A stretch of DNA of 64,000 nucleotides from Ophthalmolycus amberensis (GCA_024529925.1 JAFEUB010001120.1:2627001-2691000); one strand, 5' to 3'. Numbered from the stretch's first letter, positions 1 through 12,668 are shown. Program-made: numbers and translations. The notes: a model not told the origin generated them from the sequence alone.

Positions 1-1994
1 GGCTGCTCTGGGGTTTAATAATGACCTCACTGCTCTCAGCTGTCTGGGTGCAGATCAATGAAATCTCGCAGGCCATGAAAAACACAGCAAGATAAAAACA
101 ATAAGACAAGATTCACCTCTGTTTTTCTTTAAATCAGTGTTTGAATTTACCAATTGCAATGCATGTAATCATTTTGCAGGTACCTGTATGCAGATTGCTT
201 GCTGTTTTAATGGAATATTTGACAAAGTGCATGAGTCAACCTCCGCGGCAATTGTGTAACATCTTGGCGCACAAGACAGGAAAAACCGAGCAGATGAGCA
301 GCAGATCTGCGTGCATTTGATCTCACACACTTGAAACTCCCATTTTAATAATCAAATATTTGGATAGCTGAATTTCAGCAGAAGAAACTTCGAGAGGGAT
401 TTCTCGCAAAACAACACAAAAAATGGCCTGACCAGTTACTCAATTACTGAGCGCTCCAACAGCTAAAAGAAACGCTCCACCCACCTCCACTGCAGCGAAA
501 TATAAATCATATCAGTCTTGACGTACACAGAAGCTAACCTTGCTTCAGACAGCTGCCTCGCATCAGACTGGGACGGTGTGCAGGGGGACTAGTGGTGTGA
601 AAAACAGACATGAGTGAAGGTCTCTGTGCAAATACAAACATGGATCATGTTACGTAAAGTGGCTTACTGGGACCCTCCCACTGCTCCAAGTTCTTTGCTT
701 TGTGAAATAACATGTTTGAGGACTAGACTAAACACATAGAAAGTATTTAGTTTTTTTGACGATGTCACTGTGAAGTTTCTATTATGCTGAAGTGTCTCAG
801 TGTCTTCAGAAATAGTACAATGGAAAGCAATGTGTCACATTTAAGTCGAAAATGACAAACACTGTTACACATACCGTAGAAGTAGTTTTTGACTACAGAG
901 TTTATGCAACATTTTATTTGTTTAAAAAAAATGCAAAATGGATGCAAAATTGCAACATTTAAAATATGTTAGAAATCATTTTCCACTCTGTCAGACTTCA
1001 AGGATACACTCGATACATAAGAAACCCTGAATGTGAACATGCTGGACAAATAGGACAGTGATGAATCCTAGCAAGCGTGTGTGATAAGATAGAAAACAAT
1101 GGTTGCAGGTGTTGCACTTTGGTGTAAACTGAAGCAACAACAGAAGATTAAAGCATGTTATGTAAGCATCAGTTAAATAGCTGATTACGGTGGCTACTTG
1201 TGGGCAGATTAACTCGAAAACAAGCTTAAGGCTTGATGTATTTGTCACCTGCTACAGTGACCATCAGCTAAAACATCCAAAAACTTTGAGCAACATTAGC
1301 ATTCTTTGGAGTCGTGTGTCCATCCCATTGGACTGACAGAAGTTCAATATTCACCCTCTCTTTTTCTTCCAGCTTGGTCTGCCTGAAAGAGCTATTTTGG
1401 TCTATAGCTTGCTAGCTCGTCAGTAGCTCCGTCTGTCTCTCTGTCTGGTGTTTGGTGGTAAGAAGATAGTGGTCAGTGGGTTTATCAGAGCTGGTTTGTT
1501 GAACACAGCTGCCTGGTGCTGCTTCGAGTGGGGTTGATGAGTTCGATGAGAGAGATGGTGAGCTGAAAGCAGCTCAAATGCTCAACAGAGTATTGTCAGT
1601 CTGTGAGGAGAGATCCTCTCCTCCACCCTCAGGTTGTCAGTACCTGATGTTTCCTCCAGCATCTGCTCCCCATTGCCGAGACCCCGAAGCACAGGGCCTC
1701 TCAGTGGGAGGGAAAGTCACATTATATGTGAGCCTGTCTTGGAGCGAGAAGCTTTACAGAGCTATGACTTTGAAAAGGGCAGAAAATGGAACGCAGGGAA
1801 GCTCAGTCGATTGATGGTGATCATTGATGTTGGTTCTGCAGCAGATTGGAACAGGATGACATTCTGCCCAAAGGAAGAAACTGTGAAAGCTTCTAGTTTG
1901 AAGGTGGCTTTGTGCCAGACTAAGGATCAATCATGAAGGGACAGTGGGATTTACCAGGAAGTACATTGTACTGCCCTTGAGCTTGGCGTTGGTA
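1..1994. other. intergenic DNA, no gene recognised
   Basis: I see no convincing exon, RNA gene or intact mobile element here. The open frames are short (at most 100 codons), lack recognisable domains and overlap on both strands. A TATA-like stretch near 500 lies in a purine/pyrimidine-mixed region, but no coding exon follows it, so I do not call a promoter. Confidence 0.5.
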
Positions 1995-2131
1995 TGGAAT
2001 GGTAAATGAACTCGCATTTTTAAAAGCGCCTTTTCTCTTCCGACCCCTCAAAGCGCTTTACGCTGGTGATCGATTCCGCCAATATTCTGATTAGTGGATG
2101 ACCCGCTCTGCATCCTGAGCCACAGCCCTAC
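1995..2131 (-). repeat. tRNA-derived SINE-like fragment
   Basis: Read on the minus strand, the segment begins with a GTGGCTCAG box of the kind found in the A-box half of a tRNA-derived SINE. A degenerate B-box-like stretch follows (GGAATCGATCACC). The AAAGCGCTTTGAG / GGTCGGAAGA core and an ATTTACC end are familiar from a very abundant teleost family. A second member lies at 30733-30877. Family assignment is from memory of the motif order, so the name is uncertain but the repeat nature is fairly clear. Confidence 0.55.
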
Positions 2132-2860
2132 GTCTCATTACATTGCTGTGCTGCTCTGGTCGATGTAAGTGGCAATACAAAAATGTATTAAGATAGCTGG
2201 ATGTCGTGCCACCACTTTGTCCCATGGGGCCACTAATGGTATTGCAATGAAGAGAATTCCCATGAAGCATTTCTCTGATAGACCAACCACCATTACAAGA
2301 GAGACAAGAGAGCTCTGTTCGAACTGAAAAGAAGATAATTTAATAATCATTTTATGTGGTCGCATTCATGAAAGTGTATGGTGACCATTAACATAATAAA
2401 TGGTCTTGAAATGTCTTATAACAATTGATTCTGGAACAATATATCGTACTATTAAATGAGTTATCATGACAGGTCTGGACAGCAATGCTTTCAGTTTTTG
2501 GCTTGTTGGCCATCTCCATTAAAAATAATGACTTTGTGCGTGTAAAAGGCGCAGCATATCGACGCCCCTTTAGTTCACAGCCGCAACTCCTGGAGTGAGT
2601 TGGCTCATGGACACTGACCTGCTGCTATCACTCCCACCCTCCTGCCAATATGAAGCATTGATCTCTAATCTGTTGGATTATTTGGGGTTTATGATCAAAG
2701 GGAAGAAAATCTTTGAGTCTTTCCAGTATCTTATTTGTACTGCATATGATACAGGAGAGACAGAGGCTGATTCCAAACTACTTCTTGGTGAGATAATCAC
2801 AGAAAGACACACAACAAACTAGATCCTAGACATCTCTTTAGCGCTCGGTGGAGATGTAAA

Positions 2861-2904
<44 letters not shown>

Positions 2905-5900
2905 ACACACACAGCCTGTGGACAGGATATGTGGAACTTCCTCGGTACTCAATGACTCCAGTGTGTTCCCAAAACTAAACGAGACGGCATCTGGTTCATC
3001 TCAGAACAAGTGTGTCTACCAAACCTCAACCCAGCGCTCGTTATGTAATATTTACACACTGTGATTGATTACATAACAATCACCTTCTCACCGCAGATGA
3101 ATGAATGAAGGTTTTTTTTTGGACTAAACAGTTTGTGTATTGTGTAAGGTTATTATCCAATGTGCAAATGTATGCATACAGTAGCATGTGGACACTCGAT
3201 ACCTTTTTAAATCACCGGATTTATACAACACTTTCAACCCTTTGAATCTTTGGCACAGGATAAAATGAATGATTTAATGGTTGACTTGGCTAAGTTGTTA
3301 CACCTGGCATTGGATCATCCCTCAAAGATGTCGGACAAATTCATCTTTCGCATGGAGAGGCTTTTAAACTATGGGCCCGGTTTGTACCACAAATGAATGT
3401 ATAGAAGAACATTTTCCAACATTAAGATTGATGCAATTTGCAGCCCGGCTTGGAAATGACTCGAAGCATTTCGAGAGATATGATTGAGGGATTTAATGAT
3501 ATTACAATACGGCACACATGGCGCTTTGAAAATCAAAACAGGGCCAAAAGTTCCGCAAGTTGTAGGATTCGTTTGAAGCTGTGGCTCAGGGATCATGGTT
3601 ACTTCAGGAGGATGATATAATACGGAAACAGTTCCGCAAGTGATTCATTAAAAAGTGAAATCGTATTTTTTTTTCTCAATCGCTGGCATTCCTCGGCTGT
3701 TGAAAGTTATTGTTGGGTTCCGTTTCTGCGAGCATGAAAAGCAGTGCTGAAGGGCCAACAGCACCTTCCTACTACAGTTATTCTGTGATGCCTAATGGTG
3801 CACTCATAAAGATAGACACAAACTCATTGGCTGGAATGGAAATTGAGAGGGAAAATTCAAATGTGCCAGTTAACTAACAGAGAAAAGCTTCCTGTGAGGA
3901 ATCTTCTGACAGTTTATAAAACTGGGTCGACGTCAAGAATTTGACCAAAACAAGACGCAAAAGGCCACTGTTACGTTATTGCTTATCAAGAAGACCAGTG
4001 ACATACTCATCAGGTCAACGTCACTGAGGATTAAAGGCGACCTTTTGGAGACTCAGCACAGACGGTACTGGTTCATACAGCGTGAGATTGGATCCATTGA
4101 TGCTCACAACAACTGTAATGTACAAATGAATACAATGAGAGAATAAATCCACCTTTCTGACTGTTTCTGAGGGTGTGTGTTGCCATCACTGTTGTGCTGT
4201 GCACCTCAATGTGTACACAATCACATCCGCTCTGAAGTTTATCCCGGATAATCTTTCTGTGGAATTCAGGGAAAAGATTCCTTCAGGCAAAACTGCGGCG
4301 GCACAGTTGTTTTTAGACAGAACAGCTTCTGGACATGGACGTAGAAGGAAATTTGTCTGAACACCTGAAACCGGTGCTGGCCTCAGTGACCGCTATGACA
4401 TGTTTTATGATTCGACCAAATATATCACCAACGTAATATCTGTCATTACTGTTACATTCTCCTTTGAATCTCTTCTGCTCAAAATACAATAATAATATCA
4501 CCACCCTGAACTTGGCGGGACTATAAGAGACATTTTTCAGCTCCTGGGTGTAAATCGCTCAGGAGTGTGAGCAAGACCATCTGCAATGCAGCAGATAGAG
4601 AAGTGAAGGCTTTTGAAAGCACCTCTCCAATGGTGTCTGTGAGGATTCTTGAAAGTCTTATCATTCCTTCTTGTCTCTTCTATCTTCTGATCGAGATTAA
4701 TCCCATTTTTCCCCTTATGATTATGCCCTGAACGTGGAGGCAGCGGACGCTCAATAACTGCTCCGACACTGGTAGCTGTTTTGGTTTTTTGACGGAATCA
4801 CACTGGGAGTGTTGAAAAGCACGCATTCCATCACATTTCCTGGTCTGCAGCCTAATCGGGGGGCTGCTGTGATTTGTTCTGTGCTTGGTGTTATTAGCTT
4901 TATCTGCAGCGGGCCTGCCACTGAAATATGCTGCTCCTCCGTGCTTCCGAGACCTCATTTGGAGATACGATCGAGACCAACTTGACCCTGCGTCTGCACC
5001 TTGAACATTCGTACCAACAACAGGGCATGTGAGGCTAATGAGTGGCTAGCTGGGGACGGGGTCATTTTTGCTGCTGGACGATTACCTAAGAGCCCACTGG
5101 CTGTCGTAAAGACTTTCATAAGATGCCATGGATTTGTTTCTACAGTAGCAGCAAAGGGCAAGTCCTTCAGTAAAGTGCATAATGGTGTAAAAAAAAACTA
5201 TGAAAACATTTATACTGCAATAAAGTTACAGGTGGTTTGTTTTAATGCTCGGACAGCTGGTTCACTTGCTGGACTGCTCTCCTCTCCGGCCTATTGGCTT
5301 CAACACACACTAACACTAACCCCTAGAGGCCTTCAACTTTAATCAAGCTGCTCGAGATGCCAAAGAGACTCTTGCACAATAAACCTCCAGCAGCACTTTG
5401 ACCTCCCAATCCAGATAATCTTTTTTTTTTCTCCAAGCTACTTCACTGCAGATTAAGTGAAACTCGCAACACTTGTCTGGTTAACAGATGTTAATTTGAG
5501 GAAAATATTTGTATCTTCTTGTGTTTATGTTTCCTTTTTTTTACACCATCAATCACATTTTGTATCGTATGCAAAACCTCAACGTGCAACATGTTCTGTC
5601 CGCTGCCTTTGCCCGTCGCTAAAAGGACGATGAAAGAGTTACAAGAATGGCAGGCATAACAAATAATTCTGACAGGGAACATTTGTGCATGGGACGTTGT
5701 AACAGTGTAGTTCGGATCAAATGACTTCACCACTACTCACCTGAACCAGCACAACTGTTCAGGTAGCAGGTTTTCTCACACAGGTGCAGCAACATGCAAC
5801 ATCAACACGTTTTTTTACCACATTGAAGCAGCCACCACAACAATTTCAAATATGTTGCTGATGATCCATGGGGTGTTTTTTATTACTGCTGCGGAGATGA

Positions 5901-8900
5901 TGAGTCATACTCTGCATGGATAATATGTACGAGACAAAATTATTCGGATGGTGGATATTTTAGTTACAGCAATGTTGAGAGAACAAATGAGCCTTTGCTT
6001 AGCAGTTGTGTTATTTGTTAAGTTTGGGCAATGATAGCTAAGCTTTTTGGCTAACGGGCAGCTTTGATATGATGCTAAAAGACAACAATTTTCTACAGAG
6101 GGTCTGTTCATTTTGGGAATGCAATGGTTGTACTGATAATTTAAGCACCGTAACAGGACATCTAGCAAGACTATCAAGAGTTCGGTATTCGGTGGTTGGA
6201 TCACTTGTAAAGAATAGAAACAGCAAGATGGAGACAAAGTCTTTATTGTTCTCTACACTTTCCCTTGTCAGCTTCGCAACACTTCCTTGTTCCTAACTCA
6301 CATGTGACTGAACTAACCAATCAGAAGCAAGGAGGTAGATAAGAGGAAAACCACTGAGACAGATTCAGCAGGTTATTTTAACTGTAAAAGTTTCTGATGA
6401 AAACATTTAAACATGTAAAGTGTACTGTGTAAACATATTTTACTGCATCAACTAAAAAACTCTTCCAGTATCAATAAAGATATGCACAGATTTTCTTGAA
6501 TAGGGACTGTAATTAGAATGGATGGGCTCATTTTCCTGCATCTGTTGGGCCTTTGCTTTGAAGTGGTCATTCATTTTCTAATGCTAACAAGTAGCCGCAT
6601 CCTTTTTTGTGACAAGAATCACGCAATAGGAATTACAGAAAGTTTGGTTTTCATTTTGTAAACAATAGTGTTAAAAATGGAGCAACTAATGGTCTCTTTA
6701 GTTTAGAGAATCTACACTAAGGTATCAGTGCATCTCCTGTCTGGACAAAGACGGAATCAATCAACCAATCAACCCACAGACGGACCAACATTGCACAGAG
6801 CTTTGCTTGGCTTGAAGGTTTTTAAGTAGATTTTGTGTTTGTGTTTAGAAGACATCCATCCAGCTACTTCCGACAAACTTCTGCAATTCCAAAAATGTAA
6901 CACAACACTGTTTTGCAGATGAAGATAAATAGGCTTTTGAGTGCGGAGCATGTATTGGCCTTTTGGAACAATGTCTGTGCTATTCCTGGTGTGATCCATC
7001 TTCATCCCCCAAGTTGTGTCTCCTGTCAAATGTCTTCCCTTCCCGCCAAGAAGGTCACGGTCTGCCTGCTGGCCCTCTGCATGTCTTGGCCCCTTGACCT
7101 TAACCATGGCCGTGGTTTTCTTCTACCCCCCATTTTCATGTACACAGGGTGGTTGGTTGACATGTAAATAATAAAGGCAAACATACAAAAATATATTCCT
7201 CATCTTTATCATAGGATATTATACAGCATCTAATTGAGTTGTGAAATAAATGTAAAACATTTTTCATTGATTGAGTGAAGGAGCAAGCCAAGAGTATTCA
7301 TTCAATTCGAGGAAAAGGCAGCCCCTTAGGTTTGGGAATGTCATTCATTTCCTGCCAGTGTTGTCAAACTCGGTGGGATTTCTGTTCAGGGAGTGTATAG
7401 TTTGGCTGAAGCCCTCTAAGCTGAAGGAGGGCAGCCGCTCGCCTCAACGTCTCTTATTTCTCATCAGAGAACAGATACTCTCACATGGTTAATGAAACTG
7501 TTGCAAAGCACTTACATTTCCTGCTTCTGATTCTTGTGAATGAATGGATCCGACTGAGGCGTTGGTCTGTGGTGAACTGTGCCTCCAGCTGACAGGTATG
7601 GGATTTAAATATACTATCAGTCAGAAGTCAGAGGCTCTTTTTTTCTATCCATGCAGCATAAGTGTAGTTACGAGTGTTTGTGTGTTCAAACTAGCAGCTT
7701 ACTCAGTATGTATTAGCTACTAGTGAGCCTTTTGGTATATTTAATGAGTTTCTCTGATAAAAAATGAAACACGCGGTGTACACACGAACATCTCCGGTGC
7801 CCGCACAGACACACATTTTTACACACACATTTTTGGCACAGCTACGTCTCCTGTCGCAGGTCTCTTGGGACGGCAAAACACTTTCATACGGCCATCTCAC
7901 AGCTGAGCTCCTGTTCCAAACACATCCTCCATCCCGTCACAACACGCCTTCTTCAATCAGCTCACTTTTATTTTCCTCCCCTGCTCCTCAATGGGCCTTT
8001 ATGGGCCATTTTCACCATACAAAACCCACCTTTGTCCACCGCAGCCCCTTTCTTGACGAGTCAATCTACATTCTTCTGGCAAAAGAAAGTCTTTGATGTG
8101 TGGATGTTTCCACTGGAATCGACGTAGTTCGGGGAAGCCAAACAATTATTCATGCGAGCGGGGGTCACAGGTCCGCTGCTGTTTTGTATATTATGTAATT
8201 CAGCCTGTCAGCTGGGGAAAATAGATGGGAGCTAAATTTTCAAATGTAATATATCAAACAAAAGTGAGATAACATATGTTTAATCCAGGCGTATCCCACT
8301 TATAGTCACACAGCTGGTGACGAGCGACTTACGCTAGTTATATTTCTATACAGCAAGCAAACAACAAGCAAATCAGGGACCAGCCAAACAAGGCATCATT
8401 CCACCATTAAGTGCAAAGGTATGAATTTGAACGTAACTGTGCACAGTTAAACAAAACAAAGAAAAATATCCTTTGCTGTGGGACCCACCACAGTGAACAA
8501 ACTTCATTTTATGTGTAACTGAAAACTAAGAGCATGTGAGGAGAGGCTCACTGAGGCAGGAGGTGGAGATGAAGACGCCTCCGAGATAAAACTGTCTCAC
8601 AAAAACACTGATTTGCAAACACACCCCGCAGCCTGACCGAGAAAAGAATAATTTCCTTTTATATTTTACTGTACTACTCCTGCCTACTTAGGCTGTATAC
8701 AATATGAACGTTGCCTTGGAGTGACAGGACGTTAAAGTTTATGGTCACGTCAGTGTGCCACCTTTGGCTCAGCGTCTTTTTATAACTGGCTTGCAGGTGT
8801 GTGCTGTGCACATCAAATCTGCACACAAACTCACTGAAACGCAGCCCTGATGTACCACCTCCTTATCAAGTTATGTTAGTGATTCATGTAGCAGACACAG

Positions 8901-10018
8901 AGGAACAGCAGCATCCCATGAAAGGTGTTTTCTCTCTACCTGATGATCCATTTACTCCTGAAAAAAGAGTTTTTCTTCTTAGATAAATTATTGTGTTATG
9001 TAACCATTCAGTTTAGCGGCAGGCTGAAAACCAAAACACTTTACTGTATTTTTCAGAAATTTCACTGACAATTTGCAAAAAAAAAATTGGAACACTTTAC
9101 TAATTAAAGTCCTTAAAACTTTCAATGGTGTTTATCCAATTTATCACATTTCCAATAGGATCCAGAGAGTGGCACCTCCATTCTTTATCCAGATAGACAT
9201 GTGGACAGATATGTGGATTTATTTCATCCTTTGTCTCCCTCTTCATCTACAGATGACTCTTCATGTGTCACATATGAGGCAGATCGAGGGAGTCAGAGGA
9301 ACTGAGATAAAAACCAGACTGTACAAGTTAATTAAAAAGTCCATTCCAGGCATAGCTGGGTTTGGCGAACTGGCAGTGTCAGTGCTTGTCTTATGTAAGC
9401 CAGCACCTGGGATCCTCGAAGCATGCAAGAAATGCAGTATGTGATCAGGTGCTGTGAGGGCAATCCCTCATTTGAGCTGATAAAACAGCCGGACCCCTAT
9501 GACAAAGACAGTATAACTTATAGTCAGGCTTTTTCTGGGTTATCTGGCTAGTTTTACGAAACTGTTTTACTTATTGTAACATTAGTCTTGATAAAAAGGC
9601 ATCCTGATTTTGGATGAAATTTTCTAAAATACAAGATCGCATTGCCACGAGTATTGATCTTTCCTTTCACTGTCTGAAGGTTTTGCTGTGTGCAAAGTCA
9701 AAGTCTTAGTTTTTTGTTCTGCACATGCAGTAAAAAGTCAATTATGAATCTGATTAAGCATACATGGCCAACAATTTGGGTTCTCCATGAGGAATCTAAG
9801 GGAAATCAGGTTTCTCTAATCCCTTATACCCAAATTAGGGAAAATGGGTTTGCATGACGTTAAAGAAATCAGCTTACTGGAGAAAGTTGACTGTAACCCG
9901 TTTACTTAACTACATGTAAATGCATTGTGATCAATTATTAATATCAGCGATACAATGGATTATAGTAGTTCAAAGAATGCTCTTAATGCTGTTACATTAG
10001 AAACAGTCTAACTATGCT
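2132..10018. other. intergenic DNA, no gene recognised
   Basis: About 7.9 kb with no supported gene. The longest open frames (around 110-120 codons, for example at 7764-8096 and 9073-9444) have no recognisable domain, no splice-consistent extension and ordinary intergenic composition, so I treat them as chance frames. The block contains the CA microsatellite at 2862-2902. Confidence 0.5.
2862..2902. repeat. (CA)n microsatellite
   Basis: About 20 uninterrupted CA units, followed by a short interrupted CA stretch. Confidence 0.95.
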
Positions 10019-10023
10019 CATAA
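10019..10023. repeat. target-site duplication, left copy
   Basis: The five bases CATAA immediately precede the first LTR and recur directly after the second LTR at 13254-13258. A 5-bp duplication is the usual footprint of a Ty3/gypsy-type integrase. Its perfect preservation supports a single recent insertion. Confidence 0.9.
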
Positions 10024-10592
10024 TGTCACGGGAGTGCACAGGTAGGACCCAAACGCAAGACCACAGGAGACAGAAGTTAATGGTTAAACAGGTTTTATTG
10101 AGCCTGACTAAGACAGGAAGGTGTGGAGCCCGTGGTCCGACACCAGAGTAGGCAGATCGACGGTGTGAGTCCCGTGGCTCGACACCGGAGGGCTGGATGC
10201 TTGACGGCGTGTGTAGTCCGTTGAACACCAGGAGGGCCGCAGACGGCGGAGTGTACTCCGTAGGACGCAAGGAGGGCAGAGGATGCCACGGGGTTGAAGC
10301 GGGTGAAAGACGGTACGACCTGACAACCCCAGACTGCAGGACCAGAGTTTATATAGAGACAGGAACTTCATTAGTGGGCCCTGAGTCTGGTGTGTCAGGC
10401 CGCAGGAGGTGATCGGCTGGAGTGTCCTCAGCTGTGCACAATCACGGGTGTGGCCATGGGAGGTGTCTGGAGGCAGGGGACAAACACAGAGCACATGGCA
10501 CACAATAACAAACGGGGGAATGACAGGACACATGAGGAGAGGAGATCAGGTGAAACACACAACGGGTCAGACAGGGATCCTGGATCCTGACA
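10024..10592 (-). repeat. 3' LTR of the gag-only retrotransposon
   Basis: A 569-bp LTR with inverted ends (TGTCA...TGACA). By eye it is identical to the copy at 12685-13253 except for one base (T at 10551, G at 13212). On the minus strand it carries a TATATAAA box and, near its far end, an AATAAA polyadenylation signal (plus coordinates 10094-10099), giving a U3-R-U5 order. The final 54 codons and stop of the gag-like frame lie in this LTR. Confidence 0.95.
10094..10099 (-). promoter_or_regulatory. LTR polyadenylation signal AATAAA
   Basis: The minus-strand AATAAA lies in the last 80 bp of the 3' LTR, about where an R/U5 boundary would be. It is the likely 3'-end signal of the element's RNA. 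The same hexamer occurs in the other LTR. Confidence 0.65.
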
Positions 10593-12668
10593 GTACCCCC
10601 CCCTTAAGGAACGGATTCCAGACGTACAACAAGACACAAAAAAGGGCGGGTGGAGGGGGTCCGGAGGAGGGATGTCCCCACAGCTACAAGGCCGACTAGG
10701 GTGGGCGGAGGGGGTCTGGAGGAGGGGTGACTGGATCTGACCGGCCACGGGGCCGCAGAAGAGCTTCGGCCACAGGTGCTCCGGCGGATGGCCGGGAGGG
10801 CAGAAGGGCTCCGGACACGGGTGCTCCGGCGGACGGCCGGGCGGGCGGAAGGGCTCCGGACACGGGTGCTCCGGCGGACGGCCGGGCGGGCGGAAGGGCT
10901 CCGGAGAATAGGATGCGGGTGCAGCAGCGGCAGGTACTGGAGGTCTCTGCCGCTCCGAGACGGCAGCGGGCACTGGAGGTCGCTGCCGCTCAGAGACTGC
11001 AGCGGGCACTGGAGGTCGCTGCCGCTCAGAGACGGGCACTGGAGGTCGCTGCGCCTCTGGGACGGCGGCCGGGTCTGGGAGAGGCTGCGGCTCGGAGGCG
11101 GCAGCGGCCGGGTCCGGGGATAGCTGCGGTGCCGAGGCGGCGGGAACTGGAGCTGGCGCTGAGGCGGCAGGAACTGGAGCTGGCTGCAGCGCTGAGGCGG
11201 CAGGAACTGGAGCTGAGGCGGCAGGAACTGGAGCTGGCGCTGAAGCGGCAGGAACTGGAGCTGGCGCTGAAGTGGCAGGAACTGGAGCTGGCGCTGAGGC
11301 GGCAGGAACTGGAGCTGTCGCAGAGGCGGCAGGAACTGGAGCTGGCGCAGAGGCGGCAGGAACTGGAGCTGGCTGCGGCGCTGAGGCGGCAGGAACTGGA
11401 GCTGGCGGCGGCGCTGGGGCGGCAGGAACTGGAGGTCGCCGCTGCTCCGGGACGGCAGCGGCGGGAACTGGAGGTCGCCGCTGCTCCGGGACGGCCGCGG
11501 CCGGGGCTGGAGGTCGCTGCTGCTCTGGGATGGCAGCGGCCAGGGCTGGAGGTCGCTGCTGCTCTGGGACGGCAGCGGCCGGGGGTCGCTGCTGCTCTGG
11601 GACGGCAGCGGCGGGAACTGGAGGTCGCTGCTGCTCTGGGACGGCAGCGGCCGGGGCTGGAGGTCGCTGCTGCTCTGGGACGGCAGCGGCCGGGTCTGGG
11701 AGAGGCCGGGGCTGCTCTGGGACGGCAGCGGCCGGGTCTGGGAGAGGCCGGGGCTCGGAGGCGACGGCCGGGACCGGAGGTCGCCGCGGTTCGGAGACGG
11801 CGGCGGCCGGGACGGGAGGTCGCCGCGGTTCGGAGACGGCGGCGGCCGGGACTGGAGGTCGCCGCGGTTCGGAGACGGCGGCGGCCGGGAGTGGAGGTCG
11901 CCGCGGTTCGGAGACGGCCGGGACTGGAGGTCGCCGCGGTTCGGAGACGGCGGCGGCCGGGACTGGAGGTCGGCGCGGTCCGGAGACGGCAGCGGCCGGG
12001 ACTGGGGAAAGCTGTGGCGCAGAGGCGGTAGGAACTGGAGCTGGCTGCGGCGCAGAGACGGCAGGAACAGGAGCTGGCTGCGGCGAAGAGGCGGCAGGAA
12101 CAGGAGCTGGCTGCAATGCCGTCCGAATACGGGGAGCCGGAGTCGGCCGGGCCACCGAGTGTTCCGCTACACTTGCTTGGCTCCGTCTCCGGCTGAGAAG
12201 GTGCTTGGCCATATAATCCGAGTCCCCCAGAGGGTCAAAAACTCTCATCAGATCCGCCACAAAGTCCACATACCCCACAGTATTAGGCCGCTCAAAACCT
12301 AACGTTCTCGCGGCCCAGTCCAAAGCCCTTCCCCGCAGTAATCCCACCACGTAGGACACCTTGGCCCCGTCAGAGGCAAAAGTCTGAGGCTGACGGTCAA
12401 ATACCCATTGGCATAGCAACAGGAAGCCCTGGCACCTCCCCAGTGTTCCATCATAGGGCCCCGGAGCCGGCACGGGGGATTCCCAGACCGGCGGAGCGAG
12501 GACAGGAGGGAATAGTGCGGGTGCTGGAACTGGTGGAGGCTTGACTGTCCGGGCTAGCTCCTGCACGAGACAGCCAATCCGAGAAACTTCAGCAGCGAAA
12601 CTTCTCATCTCCTCCAGCAGACTGTTCGTTCTGTACAGCGTAGCTGCTCCTGTGGTTGCTGGGTCCAT
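10428..12668 (-). CDS. gag-like protein with capsid-like N-terminal region and long proline-rich repeat
   Basis: A 746-codon frame whose ATG lies 16 nt inside the 5' LTR boundary, just after the candidate primer site. Residues 15-45 look helical. Residues about 72-165 resemble the capsid N-terminal part of sushi-type Gag and of the domesticated PEG10/RTL family: a YDG start, the RCQGFLLLCQWVF helix, a SDGAKVSYVVGLL-GRALDWA block, then FDPLGDS. The rest of a normal Gag is missing: the homology stops near SVAEHSV, where the second capsid lobe would begin, and no CCHC zinc knuckle follows. Residues about 186-640 are proline/alanine repeats of roughly 9 and 13 residues (units such as APVPAASAP and PAAAVSEPRRPPV). 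The last 54 residues are read from the 3' LTR. Likely role is particle assembly or RNA capture, but loss of the second capsid lobe makes competence doubtful. Confidence 0.7.
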   Translation of the reverse strand: MDPATTGAATLYRTNSLLEEMRSFAAEVSRIGCLVQELARTVKPPPVPAPALFPPVLAPPVWESPVPAPGPYDGTLGRCQGFLLLCQWVFDRQPQTFASDGAKVSYVVGLLRGRALDWAARTLGFERPNTVGYVDFVADLMRVFDPLGDSDYMAKHLLSRRRSQASVAEHSVARPTPAPRIRTALQPAPVPAASSPQPAPVPAVSAPQPAPVPTASAPQLSPVPAAAVSGPRRPPVPAAAVSEPRRPPVPAVSEPRRPPLPAAAVSEPRRPPVPAAAVSEPRRPPVPAAAVSEPRRPPVPAVASEPRPLPDPAAAVPEQPRPLPDPAAAVPEQQRPPAPAAAVPEQQRPPVPAAAVPEQQRPPAAAVPEQQRPPALAAAIPEQQRPPAPAAAVPEQRRPPVPAAAVPEQRRPPVPAAPAPPPAPVPAASAPQPAPVPAASAPAPVPAASATAPVPAASAPAPVPATSAPAPVPAASAPAPVPAASAPVPAASALQPAPVPAASAPAPVPAASAPQLSPDPAAAASEPQPLPDPAAVPEAQRPPVPVSERQRPPVPAAVSERQRPPVPAAVSERQRPPVPAAAAPASYSPEPFRPPGRPPEHPCPEPFRPPGRPPEHPCPEPFCPPGHPPEHLWPKLFCGPVAGQIQSPLLQTPSAHPSRPCSCGDIPPPDPLHPPFFVSCCTSGIRSLRGGYCQDPGSLSDPLCVSPDLLSSCVLSFPRLLLCAMCSVFVPCLQTPPMATPVIVHS
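10596..10605 (-). other. polypurine tract of the retrotransposon
   Basis: The minus strand reads AAGGGGGGGG three bases before the 3' LTR, where the plus-strand DNA primer of an LTR element is expected. Position and composition fit, although the tract is short. Confidence 0.7.
10916..12120. repeat. GC-rich coding minisatellite within the gag-like frame
   Basis: Direct tandem repeats with units of about 39 bp (13 codons) and about 27 bp (9 codons), all multiples of three, so the gag frame stays open through the array. Copies vary by substitutions and by loss of whole subunits. The array is GC-rich, unlike the AT-rich flanks. It also creates long open frames on the plus strand, which I regard as by-products. 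Confidence 0.85.

Noticed and set aside
10600..10930. Remnants of pol in the LTR element
   Set aside because: I looked in all frames for reverse transcriptase (YxDD-type), RNase H and integrase (HHCC) patterns and saw none. At most the last untranslated or C-terminal part of a parental element survives here.
10727..12031. 434-codon plus-strand open frame rich in RRQELELA and GRQRPGLEVAAA repeats, resembling a coiled-coil protein
   Set aside because: It is the antisense of the gag minisatellite. A repeat whose unit is a multiple of three opens several frames at once. The sense frame has the capsid-like domain and correct position in the LTR element, so the antisense frame is a by-product.
11272..12216. 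314-codon plus-strand frame of Gly/Ala/Thr/Cys repeats
   Set aside because: Another frame of the same GC-rich minisatellite, with no domain and no start context of its own.
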